A stretch of 64,000 nt of DNA, from contig DATJVP010000069.1 in the NCBI GenBank assembly GCA_035581425.1, forward strand, positions 23,402 to 87,401, read 5' to 3'. Position 1 is the stretch's first letter. Each line of letters starts with the position of its first letter. The notes beneath the pieces were generated by a model. The model ran no database searches. It worked only from the letters and a program-made list of their open reading frames with translations, and was not told where the DNA came from. Shown here piece by piece: positions 1-8,118 of the stretch. A program made the translations under genes and the position numbers. This stretch comes from DASZHJ01 sp035581425 (GTDB taxonomy: Bacteria; Pseudomonadota; Alphaproteobacteria; ATCC43930; CGMCC-115725).

Positions 1-1
1 C

Positions 2-910
2 CGCACTTATCACGTGGGATTCTCGCAGATCGTCGACCATCCCGCGCTCAACGAGACTCGCCGCGGCTTCGTGGACGGGCTGAAACAGGCGGGCTTCGTC
101 GAAGGCAAGAACCTCGACTTCCAGGTCTTGATCGCGCAGGGCGACGTCGGCAACGCCCGCAACATCGCGGAGAAATTCCTTGCGGATAAGGTCGATCTAA
201 TGGCGCCCTGTACCACCCCCAACGTCCAGGCGACGATCCGCGTGGCGCAGGGCTCGACTATTCCCATCGCCTTCGGCTGCGTCACGAACCCCGTCGAGGC
301 CGGTATACTCAAATCGCTGGATCAGCCGACCGGCACCAACGTCACGGGGATCTACGGCATCCCGCCGGTCGAGCAGATGTTCGAGATCCTGCTGCAGATC
401 AAGTCCGACGCCAAGACCATCGGCACGATCTATAACGGCTCGGAATCGAATTCCGTCGTCATCGACAAGCTCGCCAAGGCCGAGGCGACGAAGCGCGGCT
501 TGGGCTGGGTCGAAGTGCAGGTCGCCTCGAGCGCGGAGGTCAAGAGCGCGATCGAATCCCTGGTGGGCCGCGTAGACACGCTGCTGATGCCGCAGGACAA
601 CACCGTGGCCTCCGCCTTCGATGCGGTGGTGAAGGTCGCACGTGACAACAAGCTCCCGCTCTTCTCGCTGGACACCTCGACGGTCGAGCGCGGCGCCATC
701 GCCTCCTACGCCCAGAACCAGTATCAGACCGGCGTCGACTGGGCGACGGAGGTCGCCGTGCCAATTCTCCTGGGACGCAACGCCGGTACCATCGTTCCCG
801 TGCGCTATCGCGCCTGGGATCTCTACGTCAATACCGCCGCAGCCTCCGCGATGAACGTGACCGTGCCGCCGGTGCTGGTGCAGAAGGCGAAGAAGGTTTT
901 CGAAAAATAG
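2..910 (+). CDS. ABC transporter substrate-binding protein, TrpX-type (5' truncated)
   Basis: The reading frame is open from the first bases of the window, so the N-terminus and any signal peptide lie upstream; 302 residues are visible. The text matches the ABC_sub_bind (TrpX-like, PF04392) family of periplasmic binding proteins: an early VGFSQIVDHPALNETRRGF-type block, a central FGCVTNPVEAG segment, and the late LPLFSLDTSTVERGAIAS and YQTGVDWATEVA blocks that form the second lobe. Members deliver amino acids or other small ligands to an inner-membrane permease/ATPase pair. No permease or ATPase follows, so they are probably upstream, outside the window. An internal GTG at position 14 is not a real start because conserved sequence precedes it. 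The ligand cannot be told. Confidence 0.88.
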   Translation, partial: RTYHVGFSQIVDHPALNETRRGFVDGLKQAGFVEGKNLDFQVLIAQGDVGNARNIAEKFLADKVDLMAPCTTPNVQATIRVAQGSTIPIAFGCVTNPVEAGILKSLDQPTGTNVTGIYGIPPVEQMFEILLQIKSDAKTIGTIYNGSESNSVVIDKLAKAEATKRGLGWVEVQVASSAEVKSAIESLVGRVDTLLMPQDNTVASAFDAVVKVARDNKLPLFSLDTSTVERGAIASYAQNQYQTGVDWATEVAVPILLGRNAGTIVPVRYRAWDLYVNTAAASAMNVTVPPVLVQKAKKVFEK

Positions 911-1033
911 GGCGCTCGCGAGCGCAGGGCGCTTTGCTGCGATCCGAATTTTGACATCGGCCCAGTGAGGTCCGTCACACCTCCTTATTCACTCGCGCCA
1001 TATTCTCGGACCGCGGCTGTCCGGGAGGGTGAA

Positions 1034-1243
1034 ATGTCTCAGCGGTCGGGCCTTTGGCGAATTCATCTTGCTCGCGTTCCCAGAATTTCCCGCGCGTGCG
1101 GCGAGATTCTCCTGTGCACGGCGGCAATTCTGATTCCGCCCCTGCTGATTGCGGATTTCGTGGTCTGGGTCTTGACCCACAGTCCCGGCGGCATTACCCC
1201 GGGCCAATTCCTGATGCTATCCTTTACACCATCCAGTTGGTGA
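1034..1243 (+). CDS. small hypothetical single-pass membrane protein
   Basis: This is a 69-residue frame with an ATG preceded by a good ribosome binding site (GGGAGGGTGAA directly upstream). The middle (about residues 22-50) is one strongly hydrophobic stretch rich in I, L, A and V flanked by polar ends, consistent with one membrane span. It ends 19 bases before the AraC regulator and reads the same way, so the two may be co-transcribed. I recognise no family. The reading frame could extend upstream to about 965, but only this start has a Shine-Dalgarno site. Confidence 0.4.
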   Translation: MSQRSGLWRIHLARVPRISRACGEILLCTAAILIPPLLIADFVVWVLTHSPGGITPGQFLMLSFTPSSW

Positions 1244-1262
1244 GGCCTCACTCGGCAGACGG

Positions 1263-2183
1263 ATGGATTCGAGAGCGCAAAGGCGGCCGGCAGCAGTCGA
1301 GGTGACCCGGAAGCCGCTCTTCATGGGCGAGGCGCTGCAGATCGGCACGGTCGAGATGCGCCCGAGCTCAGATGCCTGTGGCGACATCGAATGGCAAAGC
1401 TCGAACGTCGTGGTGCTGCCTCTGAGCGGACTCTTCTCCAAGCACGATGGTCCCAATCGCCACGTCCTGGGGACGCCGAGCCACGCGGTCTTCGTCGCGG
1501 CGGAGATGCCTTACCGGATCGGCTTTCCCGGCGCGATCGGCGACCGCGCACTCGCCCTTCGCTTCGAGGAGACGCTCGCGCCCGAGCGCCTCGACCGGCG
1601 GGGCGAGGGCGTGGATCTGGCGCCGCACGGGCTTCTCTCGGCGGAAGCCATGATGCTGCGCAATCTGTTGCGGCTTCGCCTCGAGAGGGGCGATGCGGAG
1701 GAGCTCGAGATCGAAGCGCTGGGCCTCGAGCTCTTGGACGCCGCGCTCGAATCGATGCGCATCGGCAGAGCGCCGCGCCGCCGCTCCGTGCATCTGCGGC
1801 GAGCGCGCGCGGTGGCGCGCGTCAAGCAGGCGGTGGCGCTGGCGCCTTCCGAGAGATGGCGCCTTGCGGAGCTCGCCGACGTCGCCTGCCTCTCGCCCTT
1901 CCACCTCTGCCGGGTCTTTCGCGAGATCGTGGGCTGCTCGATCTACGATTACGTCCTGCAGGAGCGCCTCGCTCATGCACTCGAGGCGGTGCTGGACGGC
2001 GGCGAGGATCTCACGGGCATCGCCCTCGAGGCCGGATTCGCCAGCCACAGCCATTTCACCGCGCGTTTCCGGCGCTTCTTCGGCTGCACGCCGGCGGCGC
2101 TCCGCCGCGCCGCGACCGCAGGAGGGATCGCGGAATTGCGCAGGATCATGACAGCGCGCCGGAGCCACCCTCCCCTAGAGTGA
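1263..2183 (+). CDS. AraC family transcriptional regulator
   Basis: This 306-residue protein has the usual AraC layout. The N-terminal half is a cupin-like sensing region (about 20-150, with WQSSNVVVLPLSGLFSKHDG and PYRIGFPG). The C-terminal half is a two-helix-turn-helix DNA-binding domain (about 200-290). The second HTH carries the family signature: LSPFHLCRVFREIVG, then GFASHSHFTARFRRFFGCTPAALRR. It presumably controls nearby genes; the alpha/beta hydrolase starting 47 bases downstream on the same strand is the obvious target. The inducer is unknown. The ATG at 1263 gives a complete sensor domain; a later GTG near residue 14 is also possible. Confidence 0.9.
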   Translation: MDSRAQRRPAAVEVTRKPLFMGEALQIGTVEMRPSSDACGDIEWQSSNVVVLPLSGLFSKHDGPNRHVLGTPSHAVFVAAEMPYRIGFPGAIGDRALALRFEETLAPERLDRRGEGVDLAPHGLLSAEAMMLRNLLRLRLERGDAEELEIEALGLELLDAALESMRIGRAPRRRSVHLRRARAVARVKQAVALAPSERWRLAELADVACLSPFHLCRVFREIVGCSIYDYVLQERLAHALEAVLDGGEDLTGIALEAGFASHSHFTARFRRFFGCTPAALRRAATAGGIAELRRIMTARRSHPPLE

Positions 2184-2230
2184 GCGCTGCGATCGCGGAT
2201 GCCCGCGATACGCGGCTGGAGGGTGGGATC

Positions 2231-3115
2231 ATGGATATCGCGAGCTTTCACGCGAGGCGGCGCTTCGCCGAAGTCGCCTCGGGGCGGATCGCTTATGTCG
2301 AGGAAGGCGAAGGACCGCCGGCGCTGTTCGTCGGCGGGGTGCCGCTCAACGGCTATCACTGGCGGCACGTCTTCGATCGGCTGTGCCGCCGGCGGCGATG
2401 CATCGCGATCGACCTCATGGGCCTCGGCTACACCGAGATCGCGCCGGGGCAGCCGGTCTCCTTCAGGGCGCAGGCGCGAATGATCGCGGAAGTCCTGGAT
2501 GCGCTCGGGCTCGCGAAGGTCGATCTCGTCGCGAACGACAGCGGCGGCGCGATTGCGCAGATCTTCGCCTGCGCCCATCCCGAGCGCTTGAGCTCGCTTG
2601 TGCTCACGAATTGCGACGTTGACGAAGGTTGGCCGCCGCTTCAGATGTTGCCGGCGATCGAGCTCGCGCGTAGTGGCGCGCTCGCGCCGATCTTCCGGGC
2701 GATGGCCGAGCGCCCCGATCTCGCGCGCGAGCGGCATGCGAGGGGCGAGCCCGTGCCGCTCTTTCGCTGCTACGCCGATCCGCGCGTGCTCACGGACGAG
2801 GTGATCCGCCTTTACCTTGAGCGGCCCCTCTCCTCTCCGGAGCGGAGCGACGCCTTTCACCGCTATTGGCTAGGCTTCGACAATGCCGAGACCATCGCCA
2901 TCCGGCCCGCGCTCGCGGCGCTGCAAGTTCCGACCCTGATCGTCTGGGGCCTCGCCGATATCTTCTTCGACGTGAAATGGGCCTACTGGCTCAAGAACAC
3001 GATCCCCGGTGCGAGGCGCGTGGTCGAAGTTCCCGATGCGCGCTTGTTCTTCCCCGAAGACCGCCCCGATGCACTCGCCGGGCCGGCGCTCGAGTTCTGG
3101 GGCGAGCTGTCGTGA
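2231..3115 (+). CDS. alpha/beta hydrolase (haloalkane dehalogenase-like)
   Basis: This is a 294-residue alpha/beta-hydrolase-fold protein. The oxyanion-side block GGVPLNGYHWRHVFDRL and the strand CIAIDLMGLGYTE are near the N-terminus. The nucleophile elbow reads DLVANDSGGAIAQIF, so the nucleophile position holds Asp (N-D-S-G-G), as in haloalkane dehalogenases and epoxide hydrolases, rather than Ser. The late strand PTLIVWGLADIFF supplies the acid region. A C-terminal catalytic His is not obvious, because the usual position reads PDARLFFPEDRPDA, so activity is uncertain. The start ATG at 2231 follows GGAGGGTGGGATC; an open frame continues further upstream but overlaps the AraC gene in another frame and is not coding. 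Confidence 0.82.
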   Translation: MDIASFHARRRFAEVASGRIAYVEEGEGPPALFVGGVPLNGYHWRHVFDRLCRRRRCIAIDLMGLGYTEIAPGQPVSFRAQARMIAEVLDALGLAKVDLVANDSGGAIAQIFACAHPERLSSLVLTNCDVDEGWPPLQMLPAIELARSGALAPIFRAMAERPDLARERHARGEPVPLFRCYADPRVLTDEVIRLYLERPLSSPERSDAFHRYWLGFDNAETIAIRPALAALQVPTLIVWGLADIFFDVKWAYWLKNTIPGARRVVEVPDARLFFPEDRPDALAGPALEFWGELS

Positions 3116-3141
3116 AATCGTGACGTCGCGGGACCCGGGCT

Positions 3142-3789
3142 TCAGTTCCCGACCTGCGGATCGAGCTGCCGCGCCGTATGCAGGTCCATCTCCGCGCCTT
3201 CGCGGTCTCCGACCTTCTGCTTTGCGATTCCACGATTGTAGAAGGCGCGCGCAAAGTTGAAATCGAGACGGAGGGCCTCGTCATAATCCTGAATGGCGCG
3301 GCGGTATTGACCCATGGCCGCGTACGCCAAGCCCCGGTTGTTGTAGATATTGGCATCGCGCGGCTTGAGGCCGATCGCTAGGTCGTAATCTTTGATCGCG
3401 CGCTCGTGCTGGCCTTGCGCCTCGTAGGCAATGCCCCGGTTTATGTAGGCGCTTGCGATTTTTGGATCGATCGCAATCGCGGAGTCGCAGCTCGCGATCG
3501 CCTTGTCGTACTGCCTTTCGTTCCCATAGGCGAAACCGAGATTCGCATAGGCGCTCGCGAGATCCGCCTTGGACTCCTTATTGGCACGGATCACCGCGTT
3601 GCAACCCTCGATCGTCTGATCGTCGGTCGCATCGCCATAGCACCAGCCCTTGAGCTGATCATAGGACTGCGCACGCGCCGCGGACGAGATGGCGATGAAG
3701 GCCGCGGCGATTATCGCGAAGGTCGCCGGCATGAGCCGGAGGATTTGATCGAAGCGGAAATGCTGCGTCGCGCGAGATGGCTCGCTCAT
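3142..3789 (-). CDS. tetratricopeptide repeat protein, exported
   Basis: This 215-residue protein has an N-terminal signal-type helix (PATFAIIAAAFIAISSAARAQ, cleavage likely near residue 40). About four consecutive TPR units follow, each about 34 residues, with the A-x-x-N-x-G-x-A-Y and Y-x-x-A-I-x-D-Y-x-x-A-I pattern. TPR arrays bind protein partners and have no catalytic role; the partner here is unknown. A Cys-rich stretch before the repeats (GWCYGD, IEGCNAVI) may form a periplasmic disulfide. The ATG at 3789 is preferred because the longer frame runs into the repeat sequence next to the neighbouring gene. It lies convergent to the hydrolase and downstream of the flavin-reductase fusion on the same strand. 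Confidence 0.8.
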   Translation of the reverse strand: MSEPSRATQHFRFDQILRLMPATFAIIAAAFIAISSAARAQSYDQLKGWCYGDATDDQTIEGCNAVIRANKESKADLASAYANLGFAYGNERQYDKAIASCDSAIAIDPKIASAYINRGIAYEAQGQHERAIKDYDLAIGLKPRDANIYNNRGLAYAAMGQYRRAIQDYDEALRLDFNFARAFYNRGIAKQKVGDREGAEMDLHTARQLDPQVGN

Positions 3790-3825
3790 TTGGCTCTCAG
3801 CGTCCCAAAATGAAAGCCAAAGATG

Positions 3826-3860
3826 AGTATTATGTCCCCGCATTTAATGTCCCCGCATTT
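3826..3860. repeat. tandem short repeat, left copy of a flanking pair
   Basis: The 15-base unit AATGTCCCCGCATTT is present at 3846-3860, and a near-identical copy (TATGTCCCCGCATTT) directly precedes it at 3831-3845. The 20 bases at 3826-3845 match 5743-5762 in the same orientation at 18 of 20 positions. The left copies lie inside the 3' end of the reductase gene, where they encode the imperfectly duplicated tail GNAGT-LNAGT and the stop codon. Similar GTCCCC-rich ends occur beside Y1-type transposases in other genomes (from memory, unverified). No transposase is present here. Confidence 0.5.
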
Positions 3861-5509
3861 CCCAAGAAGGTGTGCAGTGCCGCGACGACTTGCGCACCCT
3901 CGCCGACGGCCGCGGCGACGCGCTTGACCGAGCTCGCGCGCACGTCGCCGATTGCGAAGACGCCGCGGCGCGCCGTTTCCAATGCGTGACGGGCGCCGTC
4001 CGCGCCATCGCCCGTGAGGACGAAGCCTTTGGCGTCGAGTGCGACGCCCGAGCCGTCGAGCCATCCCGTGTTCGGATCGGCGCCGATGAACAGGAACAGG
4101 TGCCGGATCGGACGCCGGATTTCCCGAGGGCTCGTGCCGATGCGCCAACGAACGGCCTCGAGGATGCCGCCGCTGCCTTCGAGGCCGCTCACCGCGGCCT
4201 CCGTCACCACGTCGATGTTGGCGAGACCGCGGATGCGATCGACCAAATAATGCGACATTGTCTCTTCGAGATTTCGGCGGCGCACCAGCATCGAGACCTT
4301 GGCACCCTGGCTTGCGAGAAAGACCGCGGCTTGACCGGCGGAGTTTCCGGCACCGACGAGCGCCACCTCCTGATCCGTGCAGAGCTTCGCTTCGAACGGC
4401 GATGCCCAATAGTGCACGCTCGATGCCTCGAATGCGTCGAGGTTCTCGATGTCGAGCCGGCGATAGCGCGCGCCGGTCGCAATCACCACGGCGCGGGCAT
4501 TGACACGCTCGCGCGATTGCAGGTGCAGGATGAAGCGACCGCCGGCTCCATCCTCGCCGGCGAGGCTCGTGACCTCGTCGGGTATCGCCATCTCGGCTCC
4601 GAATTTTTGCGCCTGATTGTAGGCGCGTGCCATGAGTGCCATGCCGGTGATGCCCGTCGGGAAGCCGAGGTAGTTCTCGATCCGGGCGGAGGCACCCGCC
4701 TGGCCTCCGAAGGCGCGGCTATCGAGAACGACGACGGAGAGGCCTTCGGACGCGGCATAGACTGCGGTTGCCAAGCCCGCGGGTCCCGCGCCGACGACGG
4801 CGACATCGTAGAGACGATCGGGATCGATCGATCGAACGAGGCCGATGCAGCGAGCGAGCGCGTCCTCGCTGGGGTTGCGCAAGAGCTGCCCGTCCGGACA
4901 AAGCACGATCGGCAGCTCTCCGGGATCGACGTGAAAGCGCTCGAGCAGCGCCTTCGCTGGAGCATCCGTTTCGGGATTGAGCAGTTGATGCGGGTGACTG
5001 TTGCGGCGAAGAAACACGCGGAGCCGCAAGACGTCGCCGCTATCGCCATAGCCGAGGATGATCGGGCCGCCCACTCCGGATTGGAGGATGTGGACGCGGC
5101 GCAGAATTAGGGCGCGCATGATGCGCTCGCCGAGTTCGGCCTCCGCAATCATCAGTGCGCGCAGGCGTTGGGGCGCGATGACGAGGGCCTCTACGTTCTC
5201 CAGCGCAACGGCATCCACCAGCGCCGGGCGGTCCGCGAGTTGCGCGAGCTCGCCGAGAAAATTGCCGGGGCCGTGCGTGATGATCTGACGCGGTGCATCG
5301 ATTTGGTCGTGCTCCGTGACCGCAACCGTGCCGGAGAGGACGACCATCAGCCCCGGGGCGATTTGGCCGGCCGTCATGGGCCGCTCGCCGGCGGCAAACG
5401 ACCGCGCCTCGCCGAACCGCCGCACGCGCTCGATGTCGAGTGGTTCGAGCTGCGGGAAAATCTGATCGCGCCGCTGCTCGAGACTCGGTCCTAGAGGTAT
5501 CGACGTCAC
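3830..5509 (-). CDS. cyclic nucleotide-binding domain fused to thioredoxin-reductase-like flavoprotein
   Basis: This 559-residue fusion has two modules. Residues about 15-130 form a CRP/FNR-type cyclic nucleotide-binding beta-barrel (FGEARSFAAGERPMTAGQIAPG, then GPGNFLGELAQLADRPALVDAVA). Residues about 240-555 form a two-dinucleotide-domain reductase: the FAD site YDVAVVGAGPAGLATAVYAAS with GGQAGASARIENYLGFP, the NAD(P) site VALVGAGNSAGQAAVFLAS, and the C-terminal FAIGDVRASSVKRVAAAVGEG. The redox CxxC of thioredoxin reductase is missing; the corresponding stretch reads HYWASPFEAKLC. It therefore resembles flavodoxin/ferredoxin-type or regulatory reductases rather than true TrxR. The GTG at 5509 is chosen because the longer frame begins at a TTG with non-conserved sequence. 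Confidence 0.85.
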   Translation of the reverse strand: MTSIPLGPSLEQRRDQIFPQLEPLDIERVRRFGEARSFAAGERPMTAGQIAPGLMVVLSGTVAVTEHDQIDAPRQIITHGPGNFLGELAQLADRPALVDAVALENVEALVIAPQRLRALMIAEAELGERIMRALILRRVHILQSGVGGPIILGYGDSGDVLRLRVFLRRNSHPHQLLNPETDAPAKALLERFHVDPGELPIVLCPDGQLLRNPSEDALARCIGLVRSIDPDRLYDVAVVGAGPAGLATAVYAASEGLSVVVLDSRAFGGQAGASARIENYLGFPTGITGMALMARAYNQAQKFGAEMAIPDEVTSLAGEDGAGGRFILHLQSRERVNARAVVIATGARYRRLDIENLDAFEASSVHYWASPFEAKLCTDQEVALVGAGNSAGQAAVFLASQGAKVSMLVRRRNLEETMSHYLVDRIRGLANIDVVTEAAVSGLEGSGGILEAVRWRIGTSPREIRRPIRHLFLFIGADPNTGWLDGSGVALDAKGFVLTGDGADGARHALETARRGVFAIGDVRASSVKRVAAAVGEGAQVVAALHTFLGNAGTLNAGT

Positions 5510-5842
5510 GGTCTGTCGTTCCCGGTGAATTGACCAATGAGTTTTATTCGGTGCCGAGGAACCGTCCCGGCACAGGCGACCGCATCCCCGCAAAGTGAAT
5601 CACGACGTTCGCTCGAGCGGCTTCCAGTATCGCATTGCCGGTTGCGAATTTGCACGATTACAGTGCCGCCATGTCCGGAGGTGCAAATTCCGGTCGAGAC
5701 CCAAAGCCTTTAGCAAAGGCTGTTTAGCATCTTGGAGAGATCAGTATTGTGTCCCCGTATTTCCGGCATTGGGGTCCCACCGCGCTTCCGAAGACATCAC
5801 GCTCCGCAAGGCGATCTGGATACGTGGCAAGCGAGGAACGCA
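5510..5842. other. intergenic region between divergent genes
   Basis: This 333-base stretch separates the leftward reductase fusion from the rightward NTF2-like gene, so it should hold both promoters. It contains the right copy of the flanking repeat (5743-5762) and is less GC-rich than its surroundings. I see no convincing coding frame, RNA gene or clear -35/-10 pair. Confidence 0.5.
5743..5762. repeat. right copy of the flanking short repeat
   Basis: These 20 bases match 3826-3845 at 18 positions in direct orientation, with the shared core TGTCCCCG followed by an ATTT-type end. The pair brackets the cyclic-nucleotide/flavoprotein gene, which would fit an old mobile cassette or scattered REP-like elements. 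Confidence 0.45.
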
Positions 5843-6214
5843 ATGTCTGACGATTCCAAGAACCCGTCCACCGTCGCGCCCGCCAGAGGAATGCTGTTCT
5901 TGACGAACATCGCTCGTGGCGGCGTTGTCTACAGTAGTGACCTTGCGCAGCGGATCGCCGAGCTTCTCTGCGAGGCCCACTACGGTAACAAGGAGTTCGC
6001 GCGTCAAAAACCTTTCTCCGTAACGGACAAGGATACCTACTGGCGTGTCGAGGGAAACTGGAACCGCGATGGCGAGATCGAAGGCACGGGCGCGTTCTTC
6101 GTATCGATCGAGAAATACGACGGGCCTGTGACGGATTTGGGGATTCTATTTCATCCGGCTGTCGTCCCGTTGCTCAAAGAGCATCTGAGACGAATGAAAA
6201 AAGGCGACACTTGA
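5843..6214 (+). CDS. NTF2-fold immunity-like protein
   Basis: This is a 123-residue protein. The pattern is that of NTF2-fold immunity proteins (Imm-NTF2 type): an N-terminal helix with SSDLAQRIAELLCEAHYGNKEFARQKPF, a strand DTYWRVEGNWN, an aromatic/acidic turn, FFVSIEKYDGPVTDLG, and a final VVPLLKEHLRR helix. Such proteins usually sit beside polymorphic toxins and block them by binding. No toxin gene is adjacent, so it is either an orphan antitoxin or a related protein with another job. The ATG at 5843 has GAGGAACGCA just upstream; the frame is open further 5' through the intergenic repeat and is not coding there. Confidence 0.6.
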   Translation: MSDDSKNPSTVAPARGMLFLTNIARGGVVYSSDLAQRIAELLCEAHYGNKEFARQKPFSVTDKDTYWRVEGNWNRDGEIEGTGAFFVSIEKYDGPVTDLGILFHPAVVPLLKEHLRRMKKGDT

Positions 6215-6345
6215 CAGCGTTGCCGCCATCACGCCGTAGCAGTTGTGGCGAGTCGTTCGGACGATTATGCGAATGCCGATGAGGCGTCCCAACTTTCCAG
6301 CCCTGGACGCCACTCTCTAATTGCGTCAAGGCGCCACGAGGATTT

Positions 6346-6421
6346 TGGTGCCCAGGGGCGGAATCGAACCACCGACACCGTGATTTTCAGTCACGTGCTC
6401 TACCAACTGAGCTACCTGGGC
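6346..6421 (-). tRNA. tRNA-Phe (GAA)
   Basis: The reverse complement folds as a full cloverleaf: acceptor GCCCAGG pairs with CCTGGGC, the anticodon loop CTGAAAA gives anticodon GAA, the T arm is GGTTCGATTCC, and the 3' CCA is encoded. It is 76 bases including CCA. Confidence 0.97.
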
Positions 6422-6764
6422 GCCGGCAGAGAAGCGCAGGCTTATAGACGGAAAGGCCCGGCCGAGTCCAGCGCGCGCGCCCGAGAACCCCGCATTCCCC
6501 ACGAGTCGGGTGCCAGACTACCCGAGCATGCTCTATGAACCGCCGTTTCGAGCTCCCCCGACGCATACCGCCGGAGGTTCGGCATTCAACCGGCATCTGT
6601 TTCTTATCAAAGACTTACCTATCGCCATTGCGGTGCAGCGCAGGTTTTGGCGGCTATAGGCATAAAAATGCGCGTAAACATCCGGGATTACTTCACCCGC
6701 ATGCGGCGACGGGCTAAAGTCTCGTCTCGCTGGTTCTCTCCACAGAAGCCAGGTCCGCAGAAGA
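6422..6764. other. intergenic region without recognised genes
   Basis: This stretch of 343 bases between tRNA-Phe and the M24-fold gene is divergent, so it should contain both promoters. It has a relatively AT-rich centre (about 6590-6680). Frames on both strands here lack conserved sequence. I identify no RNA or regulatory element. Confidence 0.5.
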
Positions 6765-8057
6765 ATGGCCCGGGCGAACCCGAAGAAATCGAGCCAAAAG
6801 AGCCGGGAAACGCGCAAAGCCCCGGCCAAGCCAAGCGCCAAGAAACCCAGCAGGCCCGGATCCGTCCGGTCCGGTCCGGCGGACTTGAGCGGCGTTCCCG
6901 TCCGTCTGCGCAGCCTCTACCGCGAGGATTACCCGCGCTTCTCCGACGAGGAGATGCAGCGCCGGCGGCACGAGATCGAGCGCATCATGGAGGCCGCGAA
7001 AATCGAGCACCTTCTGATCTGCGGCGCGGGTCGGAGCGGCTCGGCAGTTTCCTGGCTGACGGGCTGGCCGGTGACGGCGGAGGCGATCGGCGTGGTCTCG
7101 CCGGGCCTCCCCATCGGCCTCTTCGTCCAGCATTTCAACCACGTTCCGCTCGCCAAGCGCATCGCGCATGCCGAGGTCGAATGGGGCGGAGAATCGACGA
7201 TCCGCCGCACCGTGGAGGAACTCGCCCGCCGCGGCGCACGCGTCGGCCGCGTCGGCGTGATGGGGCTCCTTTCTTATACGCAGCACGACATCCTCGCCGC
7301 ACGCTACGGCCGCGCCATCGACCTCAATGCCGCCTATGCGCGTCTCCGCCTCGTGAAATCGGCGGAGGAGATCGAGTGGATGCGGCTCGGCGCCGCCATG
7401 AGCGACCGCGCGATGAGCGAGCTCCGCGACGGCATCAAGCCAGGCCTAACCGAGCACGATCTCGCCGACATCGTCGAGCGCGCCTACGTGCCGCTCGGCG
7501 GGACCACCTTGATTCATTATATCGGCGCAACCTCGATGGAGAGCCCGGACCTCGCGGTGCCGCACCAATTCCCCTCTGGGCGGCGGATCGTCAAGGGCGA
7601 CATCGTCATGGCTGAGATCTCAGCGCTGTTCTGGGATTATCCCGGCCAGATCCTCCGCAGCTTCTCCGTCGGCGTCGATCCTCCGCCGCTCTACAAGAAG
7701 CTCCATCGCGCGGCAGACACGGCGCTGCAGGCGATCCTCGGCATCCTCAAGGCAGGCACGACCGCGCAAGAGGTGGTGGAGGCCGCTGGCGTCATCGAGG
7801 AGCAAGGCTTCACGACCGTCGACGATCTCGTGCACGGCTTCGGCGGCGGTTATCTGCCGCCGGTCCTCGGCTCCAAGAGCCGCCCGGCGGGCCCCATTCC
7901 CGACTTCCGCTTCGGTGCGGGAATGACGCTGGTGGTACAGCCCAACGTGGTCACGCGCGAAGGCAACGCCGGCGTCCAGACCGGCGAGCTCGTCCTCGTG
8001 GGCGAGAAGGGCGTCGAGCGCCTGCATCAGGTGCCGCGAGGGTTTGTGCGGGTGTAG
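6765..8057 (+). CDS. M24 (creatinase/aminopeptidase P-fold) family protein lacking canonical metal ligands
   Basis: This 430-residue protein has a lysine/arginine/proline-rich N-terminal tail (about 1-45), a creatinase N-terminal domain (about 50-200) and a pita-bread M24 domain (about 210-430). In metal-dependent M24 enzymes the five ligands are D, D, H, E, E. Here the matching blocks read MAEISALFWDYPGQILRSF, HGFGGGYLPP, VVQPNVV and GVQTGELVLVG, so only the histidine is clearly kept. That argues for a metal-independent hydrolase or lyase in the manner of creatinase, not a working Xaa-Pro peptidase. The substrate is unknown. A gene for a zinc-ribbon protein follows on the opposite strand (convergent). 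Confidence 0.82.
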   Translation: MARANPKKSSQKSRETRKAPAKPSAKKPSRPGSVRSGPADLSGVPVRLRSLYREDYPRFSDEEMQRRRHEIERIMEAAKIEHLLICGAGRSGSAVSWLTGWPVTAEAIGVVSPGLPIGLFVQHFNHVPLAKRIAHAEVEWGGESTIRRTVEELARRGARVGRVGVMGLLSYTQHDILAARYGRAIDLNAAYARLRLVKSAEEIEWMRLGAAMSDRAMSELRDGIKPGLTEHDLADIVERAYVPLGGTTLIHYIGATSMESPDLAVPHQFPSGRRIVKGDIVMAEISALFWDYPGQILRSFSVGVDPPPLYKKLHRAADTALQAILGILKAGTTAQEVVEAAGVIEEQGFTTVDDLVHGFGGGYLPPVLGSKSRPAGPIPDFRFGAGMTLVVQPNVVTREGNAGVQTGELVLVGEKGVERLHQVPRGFVRV

Positions 8058-8118
8058 CTCGGCCGTCTAATTGCTAGGAACTAGATCAGCGCCTTTTGGC
8101 GCGAGCCGGTCCCGGGAA

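Noticed and set aside
6245..6538. A 97-codon + strand frame over tRNA-Phe
   Set aside because: Its RNRTTDTVIFSH text is the well-known translation of a tRNA complement, not a protein.
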